Positions 9,955 through 18,609 of a stretch of 64,000 bases of DNA are shown piece by piece. The stretch's first letter is position 1. Every line of letters begins with the position of its first letter. Below the pieces are notes generated by a model. That model saw nothing but the letters and a program-made list of their open reading frames with translations. It was not told the DNA's origin and did no database searches. Both the position numbers and the translations under genes were made by a program. Origin of the DNA: an uncultured Clostridia bacterium (GTDB taxonomy: Bacteria; Bacillota; Clostridia; Oscillospirales; Ruminococcaceae); contig CANQLR010000001.1 of assembly GCA_947624745.1 (NCBI GenBank), forward strand, positions 95,680 to 159,679, given 5' to 3'.

Positions 9955-10089
9955 GCTTTTCCGCAAGACAACCAAGGCTGTCGTTTAACAACGCGATAAA
10001 ACTCTTTGAGCCGACCGAGGCAATCGTTGCCGCTGAGGGAAGGCGAAAAGATAGTTTTAACGCTTTGTTTACCGAGGGCAGTCGAGCAG
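9955..10089 (-). repeat. Right arm of the inverted repeat around R1 copy A
   Basis: Reverse complement GCTCGACTGCCCTCGGTAAACAAAGCGTTAAAAC...GAGTTTTATCGCGTTGTTAAACGACAGCCTTGGTTGTCTTGC. Confidence 0.88.
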
Positions 10090-10133
10090 CTGCCAAATCC
10101 CATTTCATAGGCTTTGTGCCTTCTCCCACCCCC

Positions 10134-10709
10134 TTACTCCCCTATGTCGTTTTCAATATCCCTCATCTTCCTCGCCGGCACTCCACCCACGACACAGTTA
10201 TCCGGCACGTCCTTCGTCACCACGGCCCCCGCGGCGATGACCACGTTGCTGCCGACCGTCACGCCGGGGAGAATGGTTACATTACCACCGATCCATACAT
10301 CATTTCCGATGGTAACCGGCTTGCCGATCCCGAGGTGCTCGCGCCTGCCCTTTGGGGTGATCGGGTGGTTGACGGTGGTGATCAGCGTGTTCGGGCCGAT
10401 CATCACATAATCCCCGATGCGCACCGGCATGATATCAAGAATCGTCACGTTGTAGTTGGCGAGAAACTGATCCCCCACATGGATATTCTTCCCGTTGTCG
10501 CACATGAACCCGGGGCAGAGGCAGACGTCACGCCCCGCCGAGCCGAAGTATTTTTTGATCAGCACCGCCTGCTCCTCCTCGGTCGCGTCCGCGTCCTGCA
10601 TTTTTCTCAGCTCCCGGCAAAACTTTATCGCATTAAGCTTTCTACGGTTGACCCCGGGGTCCCCAAAATCATAGTACATCCCCGCGTCAAGCTTTTCTTC
10701 CTCCGTCAT
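10134..10709 (-). CDS. Sugar O-acetyltransferase (maltose acetyltransferase-like hexapeptide repeat)
   Basis: Maltose-acetyltransferase N-domain then left-handed beta-helix repeats (IGNDVWIGGNVTILPGVTVGSNVVIAAGAVVTKDVPDNCVVGG). Confidence 0.93.
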   Translation of the reverse strand: MTEEEKLDAGMYYDFGDPGVNRRKLNAIKFCRELRKMQDADATEEEQAVLIKKYFGSAGRDVCLCPGFMCDNGKNIHVGDQFLANYNVTILDIMPVRIGDYVMIGPNTLITTVNHPITPKGRREHLGIGKPVTIGNDVWIGGNVTILPGVTVGSNVVIAAGAVVTKDVPDNCVVGGVPARKMRDIENDIGE

Positions 10710-10710
10710 T

Positions 10711-12105
10711 TCAGCACACTTCCTTTATCAGCTTAACTGTTTTCCTGTCCTGATTCTGATTCCCCGCCGTAACATAAAACACCGCCAAGAACCCCGCGCA
10801 GAGGCACCATATCACCGGTTCGGTCACCGCGACCCCCAAATACCCCGCCTTCGGCACCAAAAACGCCGCGGAGAGCACCTTCACCGTCAGTTCAATTGTG
10901 CTCGACAGCACCGGCAGCACCTTGTGCCCCATCGCCTGCATGGTGTAGCGCAGGATAAACAGCGCCCCGAGCGGGAAGAAGCACGCCGTGCTGAGCCGCA
11001 GGTTCAAAAGCGCGTTTGAGACGATCTCCCGGTTGTCTGTGCCGGTCAGGAGCAGGATAAGCGGCCTGCCGAGCGTCCAACAGACGATCACCGAAAACAC
11101 CGACCACAAAAGCTCGACCCAAAGCATTTTGCGGTTTGCCTCGCGGATGCGGCGGAATTTTTTCGCCCCGTAATTCTGCCCGACGAAGGTGCTGGTCGCG
11201 CTCGAAACGGTGGACATCGGTATCATCAGCATCTCATAGACGCGTCGCGAGGCGGTGTGCGCGGTGATGATGTCGGTGCTCAGGGCGTTTATCGAGCGCT
11301 GCATGATGACCGAGCCGAGCGAGAACACGCACTGCATCATCGCCATCGAAAAACCGGTCGTGAACATTTCTGCGGAGAGCGTGCGGTCGGGCTTCCAATC
11401 GGACCTCCTCGGCAGGTAGTCGCGGTAATTTTTGAAGATATACCCCATGCAGAGCGCCGCAGAGACCGCCTGTGCGATTACCGTGGCGAGCGCCGTCCCC
11501 GCGATCCCCGCCTTCAGCCAGATCACGAAAACGGTGTCAAGCAGAATATTCAGCAGGCTCGAAAGTATCAGAAAATAAAGCGGTGTTTTACTGTTTCCGA
11601 TCGCCCGCAAAAACCCCGCGCAGCCGTTGTAGGCGATCGTCGTGAGCATTCCGCCTAAGATTATGACGATGTAGAGATACGACTGCTCGAAGACCTCGTC
11701 GGGCGTGAGCAGCAGCCTCATCATCGGCCTTAAAAACGCCACCGAGCCCGCCGTCAGGAGCAGCCCTATGCCGAGATCGAGCTTTATCATCGCCGCCGCG
11801 CCGCAACGGAATTCGCCCCGATCCCCGCCGCCGAAAAGCCTCGACAGCACGACGCAGCAGCCGTTGTTCAGCCCCCACGCAAGGTTCATGAGGAGCGAGT
11901 AGAGCACCGCCGTCGCGCCTATCGCGGCGATCGCCCCGTCGCCGAGAAAATGCCCGGCGATCATCGTGTCAACGAGGCTGTAGACCTGCTGGAAGATGTT
12001 TCCGATAAAAAGCGGCAGGGCGAAGGCCAAAATCAGCCTTGCGGGCGAGCCCTCGGTCATGTCGGTCACGCGGGAAGCGGACGGGTTTTCCTTGAGTTTT
12101 TGCAT
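10711..12105 (-). CDS. MATE family efflux transporter
   Basis: Polytopic; MTEGSPARLILAFALPLFIGNIFQQVYSLVDTMIAGHFLG; start set at MQKLKENP after AGGAGG. Confidence 0.93.
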   Translation of the reverse strand: MQKLKENPSASRVTDMTEGSPARLILAFALPLFIGNIFQQVYSLVDTMIAGHFLGDGAIAAIGATAVLYSLLMNLAWGLNNGCCVVLSRLFGGGDRGEFRCGAAAMIKLDLGIGLLLTAGSVAFLRPMMRLLLTPDEVFEQSYLYIVIILGGMLTTIAYNGCAGFLRAIGNSKTPLYFLILSSLLNILLDTVFVIWLKAGIAGTALATVIAQAVSAALCMGYIFKNYRDYLPRRSDWKPDRTLSAEMFTTGFSMAMMQCVFSLGSVIMQRSINALSTDIITAHTASRRVYEMLMIPMSTVSSATSTFVGQNYGAKKFRRIREANRKMLWVELLWSVFSVIVCWTLGRPLILLLTGTDNREIVSNALLNLRLSTACFFPLGALFILRYTMQAMGHKVLPVLSSTIELTVKVLSAAFLVPKAGYLGVAVTEPVIWCLCAGFLAVFYVTAGNQNQDRKTVKLIKEVC

Positions 12106-12223
12106 ATAATTTCCTCCTGCTTCAAATGATTTAGTCAGCGAAAAAAATAATATCACGAAGCGGCGCGAAATTATTGCATATTTATTGGACTTATGATATA
12201 ATCATTGGCAAAGAGGTGATCTC

Positions 12224-12958
12224 ATGGAAAACGCCGTAAACGAAAAGAAGCTGCGATACATTGAATTTATCCACCGCGAGACGGCGGTCAGGCATCACAC
12301 GACGACCGAGGAGATGTATCAGTACGACCTGCTGCGAATGGGCGATCCGCGGGCGGTAGACGAGGGGATAAAAATGTTTTCCTCGAACCTCCCGGGACAT
12401 ATCTCGGACGACCCCTTGCGAAACTACAAGTACCTGTTCGTCGCGTCGGTGACGCTCGCGAGCCGAAGCGCCATCGCCGGGGGAATGGACGCCGAGCGCG
12501 CCTACAACATCAGCGACCTGTATATCCTTAAAATGGATACGCTTTCGACCGTCGACGAGGTAAAGGCGCTCCACGCCGAAATGTTCGCGTTTTATACCCG
12601 CGAGATGGCCGCGATCGACAAGGGCAGCGTGTTCTCGAAGCCGATAGTTATCTGCCTTGACTATATCTACAACCACCTGCACGAGGTCATCACCGTGAAA
12701 ATTCTCGCCGAGACCGCCGGGCTCAATCCGAGCTACCTCTCGACGCTGTTTAAAAAAGAGACCGGGCAGACGGTCTCGGGTTATATTCTGTCGAAGCGAA
12801 TGGAGGCGGCGCAGAACATGCTTCGCTTTACGGATTATTCCTGCGCCGACATCGCCGCCACCCTCGCGTTCAGCTCGCAGAGCCACTTTATCCGCGCGTT
12901 CAAAAAGGCCACCGGCCAAACGCCGAGGGAGTTCAGGAATAAAAGGTGGGTGGGGTGA
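12224..12958 (+). CDS. AraC family transcriptional regulator
   Basis: Two C-terminal HTH motifs (LAETAGLNPSYLSTLFKKETGQTVSGYI ... CADIAATLAFSSQSHFIRAFKKATGQTPREF); divergent from the MATE gene. Confidence 0.93.
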   Translation: MENAVNEKKLRYIEFIHRETAVRHHTTTEEMYQYDLLRMGDPRAVDEGIKMFSSNLPGHISDDPLRNYKYLFVASVTLASRSAIAGGMDAERAYNISDLYILKMDTLSTVDEVKALHAEMFAFYTREMAAIDKGSVFSKPIVICLDYIYNHLHEVITVKILAETAGLNPSYLSTLFKKETGQTVSGYILSKRMEAAQNMLRFTDYSCADIAATLAFSSQSHFIRAFKKATGQTPREFRNKRWVG

Positions 12959-12973
12959 GGGTTGTCCGCCCCG

Positions 12974-13183
12974 TCAATCCCCCTCCCCGAGCCTGCGCAG
13001 AAGCCTCAAGAGGTAGGAATAGCGAGCGAGGAGAGCGGAACGGTCGTATATCGCGGCCTCGATGAGGTCCGAGTCGCTTACCTCGTTAAAATCGCGCTCG
13101 GCGGCCTCGATCAGCGCGGAAATTTTCCGCAACTCCTCCTCGATCTCCGCCGCGCGGCGTTGTTTTTTCAGTGCAGACAGCAT
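12974..13183 (-). CDS. DUF2508-like (YaaL-like) small protein
   Basis: 69 aa with SDSDLIEAAIYDRSALLARYSYLLRLLRR pattern; GGAGG upstream. Confidence 0.6.
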   Translation of the reverse strand: MLSALKKQRRAAEIEEELRKISALIEAAERDFNEVSDSDLIEAAIYDRSALLARYSYLLRLLRRLGEGD

Positions 13184-13254
13184 TTTTCATCCTCCTTTTT
13201 TCAAGTATATGAGGAGGGAGGGGGAAAAATGCTTAGGGCGGGAAAGGCGGGGGG

Positions 13255-13935
13255 TATGGGGCGAAGCCCGGGCGGCAGCGGAGCTGCCGCCATGCCCGAC
13301 CCGCTTGCGGGTCGGGCGGTGCGCCTGCGAAGCAGGCGCACACGGGCTTCGCCCGCGCCAGGTCTGCGCTTTGTACCTCTAACTCAGTAAAGCGCGGGTC
13401 TGCACATGCAAGTAGAGGCAGGAAAGCGAGGCGTTTTGCAAAGGCGATGGAGAGGCACTGACCGGGGCGAAGCCCCAAAGCCCATGAAATGGGCTTTGTC
13501 CCGCCGTCAGTCGGGTTTGTGCTATCCTTATAAATTGCAGAAAATTCGACATTTTGCAAAGGCTTGTAAACTCTGCTACGACGGGAAGCATGCGGTAGCA
13601 TGCTTAGGGCTTCGCCCCTACTCCCTGCACCTACCCAACCTCGATATAGCCCAACCTTGCGCATAAGGTATTCGCTCGCGAGCTCGCTCATGCTATCTCA
13701 AGCCCCACCCCCTTTGCCCCTTGAGCGGACCTGTAATTATGCAGCAGCCCCCTCCCGGTGGGAGGGGGCCCGAAGCTTGCACCAAAGTGGTACCCCGCAA
13801 CTTTGTCCCCGCCCTCCGCTTTCTGCTCCTCCCGACCGGGCGAAGCCCGGGGTGCGCGCGGAGCGCGCACCCGCCCGCCGCGCTCCGCGCGGCGGGCTCG
13901 GCGGCAGTTTCACTGCCGCCCGCGGGCTTCGCCCC
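13255..13935 (+). repeat. Repeat family R1, copy B (hairpin blocks on both sides)
   Basis: Full-length copy with 5' and 3' hairpin blocks. Confidence 0.9.
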
Positions 13936-13980
13936 ACGCAACCCCCGCCCCCGCCGAAGGCTCAAAATTATGCGCTGTCC

Positions 13981-14931
13981 CTACCCCGCCAGTATCTCCG
14001 CCAGCTTTTCGACCGATTCGGGGCAGTGCTCTATCTCTCGGGACAGAAACATTGCATTTTCTGCAAAATTTTCGCCGCAGGTTTTAGCGAGCCTATACAT
14101 CAGCACGATAAAGCGGCACTGCGTCAGCAGGTCCTCGCTGCCGACCGCCTTGAGAAAATACCGGTAGACGAGGTAGCCGAGACACCCCCGCCGCTCGGTC
14201 TCGCTGCCCGAGGTGATCCCGCCGCTCCGTGCGGTCCGCAGCCTCTCCTCCCGCCGGTCGCAGAGCGGCTCGGTCTCGCTTATGATGAAGTCGACCGCCC
14301 TCTCAAACTCGCCGTCCGAAAACGCGCAAACCGGCCTGTCATCGGCATCCGCAACGTATTCGAGCTCGTCGAAGTCGATCATCTCCTGCCAGCTGCACGC
14401 GAGCCCGACAAGCCTCTCCGCCGCCTCATCGGCGCCGAAACGCCTGTCGAAAACCGTCGAAAACGCCTGCTCGCGAGCCCTGACCAGAAACGCCAGCAGC
14501 CTCTCCTCGGCGGGGCGGGAGCCGATTTTTTCATAGTCGCGCTCGTCGCTTTTGAGGATCATCTCCGCCGCGACGGGGCAGGAGACCGACAGCCCGGCCT
14601 CCGAAAAACCGTCATATTCCTCAAAAAATCGGGGGTATTTTCGGCAGATTTCACACATCTCCCCAGTCGTTCGGTAGAGCCCGCAGAGCCGATCCCCGTC
14701 GAAAAACACGCATTTTCGCCCGTTCATCTTAAAAATTACGTCCCCGTCCGGGTCGGTTATGACGTTTTCTGCAAAATTTTCGAGCTTGCTTTCAAACGCC
14801 CGGAGCGCCTCCCCGTCGATGGGAATTTCCCAGCCCGCCTCGCAGCAGCTCTCGGGGCAGGCCCCCGCGGCGCAGCGAAACCGGTCGAAATACCCCGGCC
14901 GGAAAAAGTTATCATAGTTATCCGTCTTGAG
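13981..14931 (-). CDS. Flagellin lysine-N-methylase (FliB-like) family protein; N-terminus lacks a canonical start codon
   Basis: Cys-rich family pattern FRCAAGACPESCCEAGWEI...RKCVFFDGDRLCGLYRTTGEMCEICRKYPRFF...LSVSCP; coding similarity continues in frame upstream of the first ATG (14727) to about 14931. Confidence 0.7.
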   Translation of the reverse strand, partial: LKTDNYDNFFRPGYFDRFRCAAGACPESCCEAGWEIPIDGEALRAFESKLENFAENVITDPDGDVIFKMNGRKCVFFDGDRLCGLYRTTGEMCEICRKYPRFFEEYDGFSEAGLSVSCPVAAEMILKSDERDYEKIGSRPAEERLLAFLVRAREQAFSTVFDRRFGADEAAERLVGLACSWQEMIDFDELEYVADADDRPVCAFSDGEFERAVDFIISETEPLCDRREERLRTARSGGITSGSETERRGCLGYLVYRYFLKAVGSEDLLTQCRFIVLMYRLAKTCGENFAENAMFLSREIEHCPESVEKLAEILAG

Positions 14932-14959
14932 CGCCTCCTCCCGAAAAAGCTTAGCCCGA

Positions 14960-15394
14960 TTATTTATTTTTGTCCCGCCGGCGAAAGATCAGAAGCTTCT
15001 GCACAAAAAAGTTGAAAACGAACATAACTGCCTCTGCAAGGGGCTTTGCGAGGGCAAGCGGCAACCCGACGAGCCGGACCAGCGCCTCCAAAAGGACAAA
15101 GGTTTTCACCGAAAAGCTCACGAGCGCGAGGGAATAGTATCCGACAAGCTCGGGCCAAATTTTTTTGTGAGAGCGGAACACCCACGCCCGGTTAATGTGA
15201 AAATTTACCTGCGAGCTGCACGCAAACGCGACCGTCGCCGCGAGCTCCATAGCCATCGGAACCAGCCCCCCGAGCGCAGCGCTCAAAATCAGTGTTATCG
15301 CGTAGTCGACGGCGAACGCCGCGCAGGAGGACAGAAAATATCTCACCGCCTGCCGCCCGAGCAGGCCCTTTATCGCGCCGGAAAGCTTTTTCAC
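14960..15394 (-). CDS. GtrA family membrane protein
   Basis: QAVRYFLSSCAAFAVDYAITLILS, four TM segments; GTG start chosen at VKKLSGAIKG. Confidence 0.85.
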   Translation of the reverse strand: MKKLSGAIKGLLGRQAVRYFLSSCAAFAVDYAITLILSAALGGLVPMAMELAATVAFACSSQVNFHINRAWVFRSHKKIWPELVGYYSLALVSFSVKTFVLLEALVRLVGLPLALAKPLAEAVMFVFNFFVQKLLIFRRRDKNK

Positions 15395-15537
15395 GCCGCC
15401 GCCCCCTTCGTTTTTTCCTATTATACCACACGGCGAGGCGTTTGTCCAGCGGGCGCGCGGGGCAATACTCCCCGAAATTTCTTTAAAAATGTGCATTATA
15501 AACAAAATTTCCCTGAACTAGTTGTCTAATCCGTCTG

Positions 15538-15566
15538 TTGAAAATATTTCTTTATTGTGTTATGAT
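15538..15566 (+). promoter_or_regulatory. Sigma-A type promoter for solute-binding protein gene
   Basis: TTGAAA - 17 bp - TATGAT. Confidence 0.65.
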
Positions 15567-15631
15567 GTATATAGCAGAAGTTGCAGAAAAACCCGCAAAT
15601 TCTGCAAATTTAATTACTTGGAGACATTAAA

Positions 15632-17104
15632 ATGAAAAGGATCATCGCCATCGCGCTTGTGCTCCTGACCGTTTTCGGCGCCGTAGGCTGCGGAAAACAG
15701 AAGCGCAAGCCCATTCAGCTTACCCTTTCGACGGAGGATTCGGAGGCCATAATGAGGGCCGCGGGCATCGTTCTGCCCGACGCCGAGACCGCCGCGGGGG
15801 CAAACTCGGTCGTCCAGTGGTACAGCTGGATAGACCTTTTCCAGAACTACAGCGACGAGGAGATCATTCAGACCGGTTATTGGACCTTCCAGAACAAATA
15901 CGGCGGGTCGATAAAGTGGGTCGAGACGACCTATGACACCAGAAACACCGACCTTGCGAACCTTTTGGTCGCGGGGACCCCGCCGGACATGACCAACGCC
16001 GGCACCGCGATGCACGCGACCTTCCCCCTGAACGTCACCAAGGGAATGTATCAGCCGGTGGACGCGTGGGTCGACTATGACAACGACCCGCTGTGGAAGG
16101 AAATGAAGGACGCGGGCGAGTATTACGAGCTCGGCGGAAAGCATTTCGCGATAGTTTACGACCTGACCTTCAAGGACGTCATACCCTACAACCGCCGTGT
16201 CATCACCGAATGGGGCTTCGACGACCCGTGGGAGCTCTACCTTAACGACGAGTGGACGTGGGACGTTTTCTATGAGATGTGCCTCGACTTCAACTCTCCC
16301 GACGACAACCGCTTTGCCGTCGACGGGTGGTATGTGACCTGCAGCTTGGTCGAGGAGTCGACCGGCCACTATCTTATCGAGCGCGACGACGAGGGGCATT
16401 ATATCTCGAACCTCTACGACCCCGTCATCGAGCAGGGTCACGACCTTGTTTATAATCTCGCCAAGAACGACTGCATGTTCAGGGTCGGCAACGACTACTG
16501 GGGGATAAACTCCTACGGCGGCTCGGCCTCGAACTACGGCTACCGCGTAAAGGACGGCCTCACGCTGTTCTGGCCCTGCGACGACGAGGGCTTTATCCGT
16601 CCCGTCGAGGAGCTTAAAAACACCTTCGGCGACGTCACCGACGGCGAGTTTATGATCTGCCCTCTGCCGAGGAACCCGAAGGGCGACGGCATATACTATC
16701 TCAACGCGATGCCCGACGCCTTCAACCTTATAAACGGCGCGCCGAACCCCGAGGGCGCGGTGCTTCTGGCGATGTGCACCCGGTTCAAGATCATGGACCC
16801 GACGGTCGTCGACATCGACCGCAAGCAGCTGAAGGAAAAATATTACTGGAGCGAGGAGATGCTGAGCGCATGGGACGAGTGCATGGCGATCACCCGCGCG
16901 AACGTAAGGCTCTACTATAACGGCAACCTGACCGACCGCGTGGAGCAGCTTTACAACCAGTTTGACTGGGGCGTAATGCGCACCGGCGGCGCGAATACAT
17001 ACACCCAGCTCCGCGAGCAAAACGCCGACACGCTCGAGTATTACCTCGACGAGCTGAATAAGATGATAGACGACTACGCGTATACGGAGGGGTATACGGG
17101 GTAG
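15632..17104 (+). CDS. Family 1 extracellular solute-binding lipoprotein
   Basis: Lipobox (VFGAVGC) and SBP-like fold; 16 kb-scale neighbourhood shows no permease; paralog of 59536-60990. Confidence 0.88.
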   Translation: MKRIIAIALVLLTVFGAVGCGKQKRKPIQLTLSTEDSEAIMRAAGIVLPDAETAAGANSVVQWYSWIDLFQNYSDEEIIQTGYWTFQNKYGGSIKWVETTYDTRNTDLANLLVAGTPPDMTNAGTAMHATFPLNVTKGMYQPVDAWVDYDNDPLWKEMKDAGEYYELGGKHFAIVYDLTFKDVIPYNRRVITEWGFDDPWELYLNDEWTWDVFYEMCLDFNSPDDNRFAVDGWYVTCSLVEESTGHYLIERDDEGHYISNLYDPVIEQGHDLVYNLAKNDCMFRVGNDYWGINSYGGSASNYGYRVKDGLTLFWPCDDEGFIRPVEELKNTFGDVTDGEFMICPLPRNPKGDGIYYLNAMPDAFNLINGAPNPEGAVLLAMCTRFKIMDPTVVDIDRKQLKEKYYWSEEMLSAWDECMAITRANVRLYYNGNLTDRVEQLYNQFDWGVMRTGGANTYTQLREQNADTLEYYLDELNKMIDDYAYTEGYTG

Positions 17105-17178
17105 GGAAGGCCTGAATAATGAAAAGATCAGGGCGCCGTAAGGCTCCCTGATTTCTTTTGGGCGAAAAAGCGTCGTAA

Positions 17179-17429
17179 GCGATAAAGAGCTTGTGATTGG
17201 GGCCCCCAAAATGCCCGCATTTTGGGGAGAAGGCGGAGCAGCGGAATGAGTTAAGCGGCGATTTCGAGTGCGTAGCACGAAGAAAGCGCCGCAAGCGATA
17301 TGGAGCTTGCGATTGGGGTCCCCAAAATGCCCGCATTTTGGGGAGAAGGCGGAGCAGCGGAATGAGTGAAGCGGCGATTTCGAGTGCGTAGCACGAAGAA
17401 AGCGCCGCAAGCGATATGGAGCTTGCGAC
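17179..17429. repeat. 116-bp tandem repeat (two full copies plus a partial third) abutting the tRNA-Pro 3' end
   Basis: Anchor 'gata(aag/tgg)agctt' recurs at 17181, 17297 and 17413 (period 116); each unit holds CCCCAAAATGCCCGCATTTTGGGG and the tRNA terminator hairpin. Confidence 0.93.
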
Positions 17430-17433
17430 GCCG

Positions 17434-17509
17434 TGGTCGGAGTGAAGGGATTTGAACCCCCGACATCCTGCTCCCAAAGCAGGCGCGCTGCCAACTGCGC
17501 TACACCCCG
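17434..17509 (-). tRNA. tRNA-Pro (TGG)
   Basis: CGGGGTG/CACTCCG acceptor stem, CTGCTTTGGGAGCAG anticodon arm, GTTCAAATC T-loop, encoded CCA. Confidence 0.96.
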
Positions 17510-17714
17510 GCCTGTATATTATACAGCAAATTGCGCGAGTTGTCAAGACGGCAGGCTTTAAAAAAGCGCCCCCGCAGGCGGGGACACCGCTGCGCGGTTT
17601 CCCCGCACCCCTTCCGTGCCGTGCGGACTTCGGGGAGGGCGGCTTTGTTTGGGGCTTGTGCGGCGACAAGTTGGGTCTTGCTTCGCTCGACCCCGCCGCC
17701 TCGCTTCGCTCGGC

Positions 17715-17736
17715 GGGGGGGGGGGGGGGGGGGGGG
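17715..17736. repeat. 22-nt G homopolymer
   Basis: Uninterrupted run of 22 G read directly. Confidence 0.9.
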
Positions 17737-17985
17737 ACACCGCTGCGCGGTTTCCCCCTAAACCCCCTTTTTGTGCCGCGCAGCGTCGGGCAAGCCGCGC
17801 TGCGCCTGCTGAACTCCCACTTGCAGTGCAGCAATAAGCTAAGATGTAGCCCCGACCTTCTCTTTGCCTCGCTCGTCGCTCGGCAAACGGGGAGACCCCC
17901 GGCGAGGGTCTCCCCACGTCGCAACAGCCCACCGGGCTGATTGCTCCTCCCTGTCCTGCGCTGACTTACGCCAAGGGGTATTTCG

Positions 17986-18085
17986 CGACTGCGGTCGCGA
18001 CCAAGGGCGCTGCCCTTGGATCCTGCCCGCTTTTTGAGGAAAAGCGGGGTAAAACCTTTTCGGTTTATCTCTTTGTAAACCAAGC
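17986..18085. repeat. Array of four consecutive short-loop hairpins
   Basis: TCGCGAC-TGC-GGTCGCGA, CCAAGGGC-GCT-GCCCTTGG, CCCGCTTTT-TGAGG-AAAAGCGGG, AAACC-TTTTC-GGTTT. Confidence 0.75.
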
Positions 18086-18089
18086 TAAA

Positions 18090-18126
18090 TCTCTATCTTC
18101 TATCCTCTATCCTCTACCCTCTAAAA
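18090..18126 (-). repeat. Heptad polypyrimidine tract
   Basis: CTATCTT CTATCCT CTATCCT CTACCCT CTA. Confidence 0.8.
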
Positions 18127-18160
18127 AGCTGCGGCGCCCCTCGTCGGGACGCCACGTTTT
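18122..18160 (-). terminator. Probable rho-independent terminator of the zinc-ribbon gene
   Basis: GGCGTCCC-GACGA-GGGGCGCC followed by GCAGCTTTTT on the minus strand. Confidence 0.6.
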
Positions 18161-18429
18161 TACTTTTCTTCCTTCATCTTGGCGAAGCACTCGCTGCAGT
18201 AAACGGGTCTGTCGTCGTGCGGCTGGAAGGGAACTCTCGCCTCTTTGCCGCAGGCCGCGCAGGTCGCTGTGTAGAACTGCTTGCCTTCCTCTTTCTTCTT
18301 CTTGCGGCAGTCGCGGCACATCTTGGGCTCGTTCTCGAAGCCCTTTTCTGCGTAGAATTCCTGTTCACCCGCGGTGAAAACAAATTCATTCCCGCAATTG
18401 CGGCATACCAATACCTTGTCTTCAAACAT
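18160..18429 (-). CDS. Zinc-ribbon (multiple CxxC) protein
   Basis: CRNCGNEF, CRDC, CAACGKEA, CSEC; start MFEDKVLVCRNCG. Confidence 0.85.
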   Translation of the reverse strand: MFEDKVLVCRNCGNEFVFTAGEQEFYAEKGFENEPKMCRDCRKKKKEEGKQFYTATCAACGKEARVPFQPHDDRPVYCSECFAKMKEEK

Positions 18430-18609
18430 TGTCTGTCCCTCACTTAATTTATTTACCAAGTGTGCTTTCACCGACCGACTTGAATCGCCGCCGATATTTC
18501 TGCGGCCGCGGGCTTCGTTTCGGTGAACTGGCGGTTGAAGCCTTGTTAAACCTATCGGTAAAGGTTGTTTGGTATAGTTTATATAAAAACCCGCAGGTTT
18601 TTACCGAGA

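Noticed and set aside
10134-12958. MATE/AraC/acetyltransferase group as a resistance island
   Set aside because: Composition matches the chromosome and there are no integration or transfer genes; ordinary accessory genes.
17179-17429. 116-bp tandem repeat as a CRISPR or minisatellite coding array
   Set aside because: Only two to three units, no spacers, and the units carry the tRNA terminator hairpin; tandem duplication explains them.
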